Shown: one piece after another, positions 15,535 to 23,551 of the stretch
How the letters are laid out: the number at the start of each line of letters is the position of its first letter
Position numbering within the stretch: position 1 is the stretch's first letter
NCBI GenBank assembly: GCA_013911065.1
Contig: JACERV010000004.1
Coordinates: 1 to 64,000, forward strand
Length of the DNA stretch: 64,000 nt
Source of the DNA: Ruminococcus sp.
Lineage (GTDB): Bacteria; Bacillota; Clostridia; Lachnospirales; Lachnospiraceae
Direction of reading: 5' to 3'
The notes under the pieces: generated by a model
Seen by the model: only the letters and a program-made list of their open reading frames with translations
Told to the model about the DNA's origin: nothing
Databases searched by the model: none
Made by a program: the position numbers and the translations under genes

Positions 15535-15838
15535 AGTAAAAAAACACGCACCCCGAATAAAATTCAAGGACACGTGTTAACCTGCGGTACCACCTTGTTT
15601 GGTATGACTCATGCATACCCACTCTATAGAGTGCCATTACACCCCTAGCCCTATAACGCCGGCTGTGCGTCTAAGCTACTCGGCTACACTTATCAAACAT
15701 GAATTATTTCATAAGTATGTATTCTTTCACTTCGCCCTCGGAGGCCCACTTGCTGTCGCTGCATCTGTCCGGCTTACACCATCCCGGATTCGCTGAAGAC
15801 CGTTTAACAGCCTAACTTCCTCTTCTTCGGTTTATAAG
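15535..15838 (-). promoter_or_regulatory. T-box leader, probable Trp specificity, with terminator
   Basis: The minus strand carries the T-box core AAGGTGGTACCGCAGG (about 15585-15600), the Stem I distal element GGGATGGTGTAAGCCGG and a CCTCCGAG block. The specifier triplet just before that block reads TGG in the context CAAGTGGGCCTCC. Directly after the core is a terminator: ACACG and CGTGT arms followed by TTTTTTT (about 15537-15580). The antiterminator/terminator switch is thus complete. Val (GTG) is the alternative reading of the specifier; the TGGT bulge would fit A73 tRNAs best, which slightly weakens Trp. Confidence 0.85.
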
Positions 15839-15867
15839 AATATATCATACCCCCTTTTTATTGTCAA
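15839..15867 (-). promoter_or_regulatory. promoter of the T-box operon
   Basis: TTGACA (15862-15867) and TATATT (15839-15844) on the minus strand, spacer 17. The -35 element overlaps the stop codon of the DUF454 gene. Confidence 0.7.
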
Positions 15868-16238
15868 TCTCTAATAGTCTTTACACCAAAGATAAAATAG
15901 ATCATATGCCCGACCCAGACAATGGATAAAATGATTCGCCCTACCGGAACCCTGCTCATCATAATAAATCCCACAGACATCGTTAGTGTAACGACTAACA
16001 TAATGCGGATTTTGGCTTTTAATGTCATTCCCTTCCCTTTTACATAGCTTTCAAGATTATTCTTATAAAGTTTGGTGCCAATAAACCAACTATGAAGCCG
16101 TTCCGAGCTTTTAGCGAAAGAAAATGCTGCCAATAATAAAAAGGGGAAAGCGGGGAGCAGGGGTACCACCGCTCCAACTGCACCTAGCCCCACACCTGCA
16201 CATCCAAGTATAATGAATGCTATTTTCTTAAGTCTCAT
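15864..16238 (-). CDS. DUF454/YbaN family membrane protein
   Basis: A 124-aa inner-membrane protein of the YbaN family (DUF454). The family pattern is plain: a first helix with GCAGVGLGAVGAVVPLLPAFPFLLLAAFSFAKSS-type sequence, the conserved RLHSW...LYKNNLESY segment near 47-65 and two further helices. The function is unknown. Homologues often sit next to haem or iron uptake genes, as here. It ends the long haem operon, 33 bases after the cysteine-rich protein gene. Confidence 0.85.
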   Translation of the reverse strand: MRLKKIAFIILGCAGVGLGAVGAVVPLLPAFPFLLLAAFSFAKSSERLHSWFIGTKLYKNNLESYVKGKGMTLKAKIRIMLVVTLTMSVGFIMMSRVPVGRIILSIVWVGHMIYFIFGVKTIRD

Positions 16239-16271
16239 TTTATCCTCCAGTCCTAGTACGCTTTCTTCGCA

Positions 16272-16610
16272 CTATTCCTCCAATCTTTTTTTCTCTTTTT
16301 TTGATTCAATTACATGACGAATAGCTGCTGCCGGGTGATACAAAATCATCCTTGGCCCGGAAAACCTCATGACCTCACGAATTTTTTCCCTCATTTCTGG
16401 TTTGTAGCAATGCACCTTACAGTTAGCACAAAATGTCTTTGACTCCATAAACGGGCATTTTTCGCTGCGCTGTCTGGCATAACAAGAAAGTTCTTCACAT
16501 TCCGGGCAAAGACCTTTCTTTGTATGGTGCTTTTTTCTGCAGTACAGCGCAATCATTTGGGAAACCATCTCCTTTTCCCGCTCCCTTTTAGTTTCTATGT
16601 TTCTTGCCAT
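16272..16610 (-). CDS. nitrous oxide-stimulated promoter family protein (cysteine-rich)
   Basis: A 112-aa protein of the family named nitrous oxide-stimulated promoter (YbgA-like, PF11756). It has MIALYCRKKHH near residue 18, CPECEELSCYARQR, KCPF and FCANCKVHCYKPEMR, then RFSGPRMILYHPAAAI. The eight or so cysteines in CX2C-type spacing suggest a metal site. Its stop touches the start of the next gene by one base (16610 is shared with the CydC-like stop), so it is coupled to the exporter pair. The cellular role is unknown; DUF454 is a frequent neighbour. Confidence 0.8.
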   Translation of the reverse strand: MARNIETKREREKEMVSQMIALYCRKKHHTKKGLCPECEELSCYARQRSEKCPFMESKTFCANCKVHCYKPEMREKIREVMRFSGPRMILYHPAAAIRHVIESKKEKKRLEE

Positions 16611-18268
16611 TAACTTATTCTCCCATGTTCTACAGAATAAACGGTATCTACAATTCCCATGGTGGATTGTCTGTGGGAAACTAATATCACCGTTTTTCCC
16701 TCTCTCTCCTTTTGCAGAGATTTTAGAATCACACCTTCATTTAAACTATCAAGATTGCTGGTAGGTTCGTCTAACAACAAAAACGGTGCATCGTGGAGAA
16801 ACGCTCTTGCCAGTCCAAGCCGCTGCCTCTGACCGCCGGACAGGGTGTCTCCAAGCTCACCTACCAGAGTATCATAACCTTTTGGAAGGCTTATAATAAA
16901 ATCATGAATCGACGCTTTTTTACAGGCAGTCTCCAGTTCCTTTTGAGATGCCCCCCGCTTTGCGATTCGAAGGTTATTCGCAATACTATCGTGAAATAGA
17001 TGGGTTTCCTGTGTCACAAAACTTTCCATGTCCCGAAGATTGTCTGTGTTTACTTCGTTGATGGGTGTGTCTGAAATCCGGATATCTCCTTGGTTCACAT
17101 TCCAAAACCGCATCAGCAGCTTAAGTAAAGTGGATTTACCGCTTCCACTTTGTCCTACTATACCTACGATATCATGTTCAGGAATCGTAAGCGATACATT
17201 TGATAAAATTCTTTCCTGTCCATAAGAAAAATTTACCTCCCTGGCAGCAGCACCACGAAAAGTAATTACCGGTTTTTCTACGACTTCCTCCACCACAGGA
17301 ATTTCATCCAGAATATCCAATACCCGGTTTCCTGCCGCAAAAGTGTTTTGCAGAGTGCTTCCCAGATATGCCAATGCAATCACAGAACCAAAGGAACTCA
17401 TTAAAGCTATGGTGGGAATCAGTACACCGTCAAATCCTATTGCTCCCTTTTGATATAATAATGCACTTACAAACAGCATGGCAATATCAAACAACAAAAT
17501 GATGTTATTCGTTACCGCCATATTTCGACCCGCTGTTTTCTTCATACGTTCCTCGTATTTTGAAAGTTCATTCGTCTTATGATTCATCTCACTGAGTCGT
17601 TTCTTTCCTTGTCCGTACTGGATGGTTTCCATAAGACCGCGCAGACTATCCAAAACAAACCCGCTTAAATCCCCGGATTTAGAACGGAATCTCATACCGT
17701 CATCACCGCTTGCGCTGGATATGAGCAATGGAATAAGAATCCCCACTATCAGGTACGCTGCCAAAGCCAGAAATCCCAGGGCGGGGTGAAAACTTCCAAT
17801 AAATAAACACATAAAGAGAGTCATGAAAAATGCAATGGCTGCGGGAGAAATAGTATGGGCATAGAATACCTCTAAAAGCTCAATATCTGAAGTAATGATT
17901 GCAATCAAGTCTCCTTTATCTCTTCCTTCTAATTTCGCCGGGCATAGCTTTCTCAGTGCACGAAACACTTTGTTTCGGATGAGTGCCAACAGCTTGAAGG
18001 CAATATAGTGGTTAAATGCCTGCTCCGCATAACGTAAAATACCTCTAAGCAGGGCAAATGCAATGAGACAGGCGAAAATAGCCGTCAGTGTAAAAGGTGT
18101 ATCAAACTGCAGCAGTTCGAGAATGGCATACCCACCAAGAATGGTAATAAAAGCAGCGCACAGATTTCCAATAAGCCCCATTAGAATTGCCAGAATCATA
18201 AACCCCGTCAAAGGCTTTACCAAGACAATAAGATTTGTCATAACTTTAAAACCGTTTCGTCTTTTCAT
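16610..18268 (-). CDS. CydC-like ABC exporter subunit
   Basis: A 552-aa half-transporter: six-helix membrane domain (about 1-310) and an ATPase domain. Walker A is GQSGSGKST, the signature LSGGQRQR and Walker B FLLLDEPTSNLD, all intact. I begin it at 18268 (MKRRNGF), where AAAGGA precedes; a longer frame from 18427 runs through the upstream coding region and is not credible. It overlaps the partner gene by 23 bases. CydDC exporters move thiols or haem-related compounds and support haem-protein assembly. Within a haem-uptake operon, a role in haem or porphyrin efflux or redox balance is likely. Confidence 0.85.
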   Translation of the reverse strand: MKRRNGFKVMTNLIVLVKPLTGFMILAILMGLIGNLCAAFITILGGYAILELLQFDTPFTLTAIFACLIAFALLRGILRYAEQAFNHYIAFKLLALIRNKVFRALRKLCPAKLEGRDKGDLIAIITSDIELLEVFYAHTISPAAIAFFMTLFMCLFIGSFHPALGFLALAAYLIVGILIPLLISSASGDDGMRFRSKSGDLSGFVLDSLRGLMETIQYGQGKKRLSEMNHKTNELSKYEERMKKTAGRNMAVTNNIILLFDIAMLFVSALLYQKGAIGFDGVLIPTIALMSSFGSVIALAYLGSTLQNTFAAGNRVLDILDEIPVVEEVVEKPVITFRGAAAREVNFSYGQERILSNVSLTIPEHDIVGIVGQSGSGKSTLLKLLMRFWNVNQGDIRISDTPINEVNTDNLRDMESFVTQETHLFHDSIANNLRIAKRGASQKELETACKKASIHDFIISLPKGYDTLVGELGDTLSGGQRQRLGLARAFLHDAPFLLLDEPTSNLDSLNEGVILKSLQKEREGKTVILVSHRQSTMGIVDTVYSVEHGRIS

Positions 18269-20042
18269 ATTCGTTTCTGTCCTTTCCATAGTTTTCAAGG
18301 TCTTGCTGAGTGTTCCACATCTTTTTATACAAACCATGGTTTTCCAGCAGCTCTTTATGATTACCCTCTTCTGCAACAGAACCGTCTTCCAGCACATAGA
18401 TGTTATCTGCATGTACCACATTGGCAAGCCTGTGAGAAATAAGTATCACTGTTTTGCTTTCCGCAAGAGCATGAACTTCTTTCATAATATCATTTTCACT
18501 CTCCACGTCAATATTGGAGGTGGCTTCGTCAAAGATGTATACTGGACTGTCATGCAGCAATGCCCTTGCCAGTGCCAGCCTCTGACACTGGCCGCCGGAC
18601 AGATTTTCGGCTTTCTCTAAAAGCAGTGTATCCAGTCCATTTTCGTTTTTTAGAAAACCCGAAAGATTTACCCGTTCCAATACGGACCACAGCTCCTTGT
18701 CTCCGGCCTCGGGATTTCCCATTAAAAGATTGTACCGTACAGTGCCCTTGAACAAATAACTCTGGTTACTAATGTAGGTTATATTGTTCATTAAGCTACT
18801 TTCCGGGATACTCTTTAACTCCGTTTTGCCAATGGAAACCAAACCGGAATAATCTTTATTACGCCCCATTAAAATCGAAGCAATGGTAGACTTTCCACAA
18901 CCGCTTTCACCTACAATTGCGGTAAAACTCTCCTGAGGAAAAGAAAGATGGATTCCATGAAGAACTTCCTGGTCTTTTTCATAGGAAAAATGCAAATCCC
19001 TGCAGGTAATGGTACCTATCTTAGAACCTGATTCTATTTTTGTTGAATAAGCCTGTGATTTGTCCCGGGTATTAGACTTTATTTCATTCTCAGGAACATC
19101 TAATAGCTTGAAAATCTTATCACCGGCTGCCATACCATTCATTGCAATATGGAAAAAGCTGCCCAGCTGCCTCATGGGAATAAAAAATTCCGCTGACAAT
19201 AAGATAATAAGCATACAGCCTGCAAGAGTAACATTACCTTTTGCATACTGAGTGACAGCCATAATGATGCCCAAAGCTGCACCTCCATAGGCAATCAAAT
19301 CCATAAGAATAATGGAATTAAGCTGCATCGTCAGCACCTTCATGGTAACCTTACGAAATTTCTCCGCTTCTGCGTTCATTTCTTCGTTTTTGAATTCGTC
19401 TGCCTGATAAATCTTTAATGTTGTCAGCCCCTGCAGGTTTTCAAGGAATGTATCGCCTAAAGCTGTATACTTTCCCCAATATTTGGATAGAATTTTTTTC
19501 GCTATGGTCTGTACTGCGGCAATGGAAATAGGAATCAGCGGGACACAAACGAGCAATACAATTGCCGATGGAACATTTATAAAACTTAGATAAGTAAATA
19601 AGGTCAGGGGGGCCAGCATCGCATAGAAGAACTGGGGTAAATAAGAGCCAAAGTAGATTTCCAGCTGATCTACACCCTCTACCGCCACTTGTACGACTTC
19701 AGAAGTTTTGACCGCCTCCTTATAGGAAACACCCAGACTCAGAAGTTTTTCGTAGATTTTTGCCCGCAAGGTTTTCTTTACCTCTTTTGCCGATAGATAT
19801 CCCATTCGGGAAGCTCCTGTTGAACAGACAAAACGGATCACTACCGCAATAACCACCACAATAAATGTAGTAACCATAGTTCCAGTATCCCCTTTGCCGA
19901 TAAAGAGAAGTGCCAGCAGACTTGTGATGCTTGTCATTATAACCATATTTGCCACAAGTGAACACCACTGCAATACAACGTTCCCTGCTATGTATTTTTT
20001 ACTTTCGCTTATTGTTCCAATCAATCTTTTATTTATAATCAT
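18246..20042 (-). CDS. CydD-like ABC exporter subunit
   Basis: A 598-aa half-transporter: N-terminal six-helix domain (about 1-320) then an ATPase domain. Visible motifs are GESGCGKST (Walker A), LSGGQCQRLALARALL (signature) and VYIFDEATSNID (Walker B). The cytoplasmic loop SKYWGKYTALGDTFLENLQGLTTLKIYQ matches the CydD family. It pairs with the overlapping CydC-like gene. Streptococcal haem (sia) operons also end with ABC exporter genes, which supports membership of the haem system. It follows the haem importer ATPase gene after 70 bases. Confidence 0.87.
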   Translation of the reverse strand: MIINKRLIGTISESKKYIAGNVVLQWCSLVANMVIMTSITSLLALLFIGKGDTGTMVTTFIVVVIAVVIRFVCSTGASRMGYLSAKEVKKTLRAKIYEKLLSLGVSYKEAVKTSEVVQVAVEGVDQLEIYFGSYLPQFFYAMLAPLTLFTYLSFINVPSAIVLLVCVPLIPISIAAVQTIAKKILSKYWGKYTALGDTFLENLQGLTTLKIYQADEFKNEEMNAEAEKFRKVTMKVLTMQLNSIILMDLIAYGGAALGIIMAVTQYAKGNVTLAGCMLIILLSAEFFIPMRQLGSFFHIAMNGMAAGDKIFKLLDVPENEIKSNTRDKSQAYSTKIESGSKIGTITCRDLHFSYEKDQEVLHGIHLSFPQESFTAIVGESGCGKSTIASILMGRNKDYSGLVSIGKTELKSIPESSLMNNITYISNQSYLFKGTVRYNLLMGNPEAGDKELWSVLERVNLSGFLKNENGLDTLLLEKAENLSGGQCQRLALARALLHDSPVYIFDEATSNIDVESENDIMKEVHALAESKTVILISHRLANVVHADNIYVLEDGSVAEEGNHKELLENHGLYKKMWNTQQDLENYGKDRNEYEKTKRF

Positions 20043-20112
20043 GAAATTAAACCGCCTTTATCATTCGCTTTGTATGATGTCAATAAGTGCCTTAAAAGTG
20101 TTATTCGCGAAG

Positions 20113-20889
20113 TTATATTGGAATAACGAACGGCTTCCCGTCCACATTCTGAATATTAAGCTCCACATCATACACCCTGCGCACCAGTTCAGAAGTGATG
20201 ATTTCCTCCGGCCGTCCCTGGGCAATGATTTTCCCATCCTGCATAGCCACGATTTCATCACTATAATAAAGGGATTGGTTAATATCATGGAGAACCATAA
20301 TGATGGTAATGCCGTATTCCCGGTTCAACTGACGAATGAGTTTTAAAATCTGCAGTTGATACCGGATATCCAGATAGGTGGTCGGTTCATCCAAAAAAAG
20401 TATTTTCGTGTCTTGTGCCAGCGCCATAGCAATCCAGACCCGCTGTTTCTGCCCCCCGGAAAGCTCTGCCGCCGGCTTATCTTTATGCTTAAGCGTATTG
20501 GTAATTTCCATCGCCCAGCGGATTTTTTCTTCGTCTTCTTTCGTATCCTGGGAAATCCCCACCCTGTGATAAGGAGTCCGCCCATAAGAAATCAGTTTTT
20601 CTACGCTCAAATCCGCCGGAGCTGTATTATACTGATGAACAATGGCAGCCTGCCTCGCAAATTTCTTTAAACGGATATTTGCAATATTTTCGTCATGGAG
20701 CGCAATTGTTCCGTCATTCGGTTTCAGGTTCTTGGTCATTAAATTGAATAACGTACTCTTTCCGCATCCATTGGCACCAATCAATGTGGTTATTGTTCCT
20801 TCGTGAAGTGTGAGATCAAGTCCTTTTATTACTTCGTACTTTCCATACGCAAAAGAAAGATTCTTGATGGTAAAAATATTATCCGCCAT
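20113..20889 (-). CDS. haem/iron-chelate ABC importer, ATP-binding protein
   Basis: A 258-aa ATPase of the FecE/BtuD family that powers uptake of haem or an iron chelate. Walker A is GANGCGKST near residues 38-46, the signature LSGGQKQRVWIAMAL, Walker B ILFLDEPTTYLD with the switch His in VLHDIN. It overlaps the permease gene by 11 bases. It forms the importer with the permease and lipoprotein encoded just upstream. Confidence 0.92.
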   Translation of the reverse strand: MADNIFTIKNLSFAYGKYEVIKGLDLTLHEGTITTLIGANGCGKSTLFNLMTKNLKPNDGTIALHDENIANIRLKKFARQAAIVHQYNTAPADLSVEKLISYGRTPYHRVGISQDTKEDEEKIRWAMEITNTLKHKDKPAAELSGGQKQRVWIAMALAQDTKILFLDEPTTYLDIRYQLQILKLIRQLNREYGITIIMVLHDINQSLYYSDEIVAMQDGKIIAQGRPEEIITSELVRRVYDVELNIQNVDGKPFVIPI

Positions 20890-21871
20890 AATTCTGTTTT
20901 GACCTCCTCAGCAAAAGAATGAAAAACGGACCGCCCGCCACCGACATAATAATTGACGCACTGATTTCATAAGGTGACGCAATTGTCCGCCCCACTGTGT
21001 CTGCAAGCAGGAAGGTGAATGCCCCCAGAATCATGCTGTAGGGTACCAGCACCTTATGATTACTGCCTACCAAAAGCCTTGCAATATGGGGAACGATGAG
21101 CCCCAAAAAACTAATAGGGCCAATCACGGAAGTGGAAATACTCGCGAGCAAAACTGCAATAGCGGAAATCATAATCCGGTTTCTTGTAACATTTACGCCA
21201 AGGCTTCTCGCTGTCTTCTCCTCCAACGCCAGCAGGTTGCACTGTCCAAGCACAAAGATGGAGAGAATAAGACCAATCATTACATAAATAAAAAGAGTGA
21301 AAAAGTCATTCCAGATCTTCATGGTGATATTGGCATTGACTATGCTTGCCACACCTGAATAGTTACTTCCGGTACCACTGTTAAAAGCACTCATAATACC
21401 CATGAACATGGCATTCACTGCTACTCCGACGAGAATAATTCTAAGGGGAGAAAGACCGCCTCTCCATGAAAGACTGTATACCAGCAAAAAAGCTGCCATA
21501 CCGCCGAGAAATGCAAAAAGTGGTGTAATGAAGTAAAGCGTTGGGAAAAAAGCGGTAATGAGGACCGCTGCAAGGCTTGCACCTGAGCTAATACCGATAA
21601 TGCCGGGGTCGGCAAGGGGATTTTTCAGAACTGCCTGCAGCAAAACACCGGAAACAGCGGTTGCCGTACCACCAAATATTGCAATGAAAATCCGGGGAAA
21701 GCGCAGGTCATAAATAGTTGCCACATCTGGGTTGTATTCTATGAACAATCCTTTGAACAGCTCTGCGGGGGAAACCTTTAAGCTGCCAGTATTCACAGCA
21801 ATCAGGAATAAAAATAGCAGTCCAATTGCAGTTATTACAAAGGATAGTACCTTTTTTCTTGTGCTTATCAC
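20879..21871 (-). CDS. haem/iron-chelate ABC importer, permease (FecCD family)
   Basis: A 330-aa permease with nine to ten membrane segments. Family blocks include RFPRIFIAIFGGTATAVSGVLLQAVLKNPLADPGIIGISSGA near residues 58-100 and GPISFLGLIVPHIAR near 250, the coupling helix region that meets the ATPase. Only one permease gene is present, so the transporter is probably a homodimer, as in streptococcal HtsB and B12-type importers. It starts 12 bases after the lipoprotein gene stop. Confidence 0.92.
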   Translation of the reverse strand: MISTRKKVLSFVITAIGLLFLFLIAVNTGSLKVSPAELFKGLFIEYNPDVATIYDLRFPRIFIAIFGGTATAVSGVLLQAVLKNPLADPGIIGISSGASLAAVLITAFFPTLYFITPLFAFLGGMAAFLLVYSLSWRGGLSPLRIILVGVAVNAMFMGIMSAFNSGTGSNYSGVASIVNANITMKIWNDFFTLFIYVMIGLILSIFVLGQCNLLALEEKTARSLGVNVTRNRIMISAIAVLLASISTSVIGPISFLGLIVPHIARLLVGSNHKVLVPYSMILGAFTFLLADTVGRTIASPYEISASIIMSVAGGPFFILLLRRSKQNYGG

Positions 21872-21883
21872 AAACTTTCCTCC

Positions 21884-22768
21884 TTATTGACTATAAAGAA
21901 TTGGATATAAGTCCTCCAATGCTTCTTTATAACGAAAAGTAGCGCTCATGCCAAACTTTTCATTATCCAGGTCGTACACTCTGTTGTTTTGCACAGCAGT
22001 AAAATGTTTCCATATATCATTTGTTTCAAATTCTTCTGCAAACATGATTTTCACTTGTTCCGGCATAGCATGGGAAGTACGCAGAATAATATCCGGAGCT
22101 TTCCCAAGCATATCCTCCGTATTGATGTTCAGAAAATCCTGTCCGTCTCCGTCACCATAAACATTTATTCCCCCTGCCAGCTTTACCAAACTGCCCACAT
22201 AGCTGCTTTCTGTTGCAACAACATAAGAACCGGGAAGTCCCATCAAAATAAGAACAGTGGTTTCTTCTTGTTCTGCACGTTCATTCGTATAAGTCGTTTT
22301 AAAGGATTCAAAATCTCTGTAAAGCTGCTCTGACAGCTCTTCTTTACCAAACATTTCTCCCAGCTCCCGGATAGACTGATACATACCGTCTACACTTTTC
22401 AGGTTCAAGAAATAGCTGTCTGCCTCAATAGCGTCGTATTGAGGCTTCAGCTCTCCTTCCAGAGAATTTGGCGATAAAATAATGGATGGATTCAGAGATT
22501 TGACGATTTCCATATTTGGTGCCATAGGGGAACCAACACTTTTTACTCCCTCATACCGTTCTGGAATCACATAGTTTTGTGTTTCAGGCACACCTACTAC
22601 AAAATCAATTTCCAGCTTATCTAAAATCTCACAAGTGGCTACAGATGTAGCCACAATACGAGGTTCATTTTCCTTGCTATCCGCCGAAATATTGCCTCCG
22701 GACTGATCTACACATCCTGTCAGCAGAAGAAAAGTAAATAACGGTATAAGTCGTTTTATTTTCTTCAT
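21884..22768 (-). CDS. haem/iron-chelate binding lipoprotein
   Basis: A 294-aa class III periplasmic-binding-type lipoprotein. The signal peptide ends in the lipobox LLLTGC (Cys near residue 19). The rest follows the FecB/IsdE pattern: PRIVATSVATCEILDKL, GVPETQNYVIPERYEGVKSVGSPMAPNMEIVKSLNPSIILSP-type segments, and a C-terminal RYKEALEDLYPIL. Between Shp-like surface protein and permease genes it is best read as the haem-accepting protein, equivalent to HtsA/IsdE. The start has the usual AGGAG-like site. Confidence 0.9.
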   Translation of the reverse strand: MKKIKRLIPLFTFLLLTGCVDQSGGNISADSKENEPRIVATSVATCEILDKLEIDFVVGVPETQNYVIPERYEGVKSVGSPMAPNMEIVKSLNPSIILSPNSLEGELKPQYDAIEADSYFLNLKSVDGMYQSIRELGEMFGKEELSEQLYRDFESFKTTYTNERAEQEETTVLILMGLPGSYVVATESSYVGSLVKLAGGINVYGDGDGQDFLNINTEDMLGKAPDIILRTSHAMPEQVKIMFAEEFETNDIWKHFTAVQNNRVYDLDNEKFGMSATFRYKEALEDLYPILYSQ

Positions 22769-22771
22769 ATC

Positions 22772-23551
22772 CTATTTCTTTCTCCTTTTGCAGATAAGAA
22801 CTGCACCTATCCCCGCCGCAATGAGAACCACGGCGGCAATTCCAATCATCATATAACTGATGCCAGGCTGCGTTTCTGTTTCTTCTATAACCTCTTCCGA
22901 CTGTGCTTCTGTCTCTTCTATAACCTCCTCGGGTTGTACTTTCGTTTCTTCCGAAGGAGAGCTGGTACTGTTGTTTTCCTCTTCGGATTCCTCCTCCTGA
23001 TTTTCCGTGGAAATCATCTCACTCAAAAAAACTCCGGTTCCTGGTTGTGCAGTCTCCATATTCAGCTTTACAAAAAACTGGACATCTCTTCCCATTGGGT
23101 CCACATAAAGAATCGGACTGATATATTTATTTGTGGACTCTACTTCAAAGCGATAGTGATTGCAAGTATCACCATTTGTTTCATGGCTTCCGGTTTGTGT
23201 GATTTCAGCATCGCTGTATGTACCGTCTTCTCTCTGTATCTGCACTTTTACATTGCTGATATTAGATATCAGCCCAATTCCCAGAGTCACATAGGTTTTC
23301 CCCTCGGATTGTTCTACCAATACTTCTTTTTCAACAATACTTTCACTCATACTGTCGCCCAGAGCAATATTGGTTCCACCATCTGCCGTCTCCCCGGTTT
23401 CAGGATTGGCATAGGAAGTTGTCCTTGATACCGTATAGGCTCCATCCTCGAAAGCAAAAACCGGGAGAGGGACAGCTAGCAACATGATAGCTGTCATCAA
23501 CCCGTAAAAGCACTTTTTGAATTTTCGGGACATTTGTATCTTTTTATTCAT
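22772..23551 (-). CDS. Shp-type haem-binding surface protein
   Basis: A 259-aa cell-surface protein of the streptococcal Shp haem-binding family. It has a signal peptide (residues 1-33), a beta-rich haem domain (about 35-175), a Glu-rich spacer with a repeated EEVIEETE unit (about 208-227), one membrane helix (about 231-253) and a short basic tail (KRRKK). Met68 (GDSMSES) and Met153 (VDPMGRD) sit where Shp uses two Met residues as axial haem ligands. It should pass haem from the NEAT protein to the lipoprotein. It overlaps the end of the NEAT gene by eight bases. Confidence 0.85.
   Translation of the reverse strand: MNKKIQMSRKFKKCFYGLMTAIMLLAVPLPVFAFEDGAYTVSRTTSYANPETGETADGGTNIALGDSMSESIVEKEVLVEQSEGKTYVTLGIGLISNISNVKVQIQREDGTYSDAEITQTGSHETNGDTCNHYRFEVESTNKYISPILYVDPMGRDVQFFVKLNMETAQPGTGVFLSEMISTENQEEESEEENNSTSSPSEETKVQPEEVIEETEAQSEEVIEETETQPGISYMMIGIAAVVLIAAGIGAVLICKRRKK

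Noticed and set aside
18269-18427. Longer N-terminus of the CydC-like protein
   Set aside because: It runs through the CydD-like gene and its residues do not resemble an exporter start.
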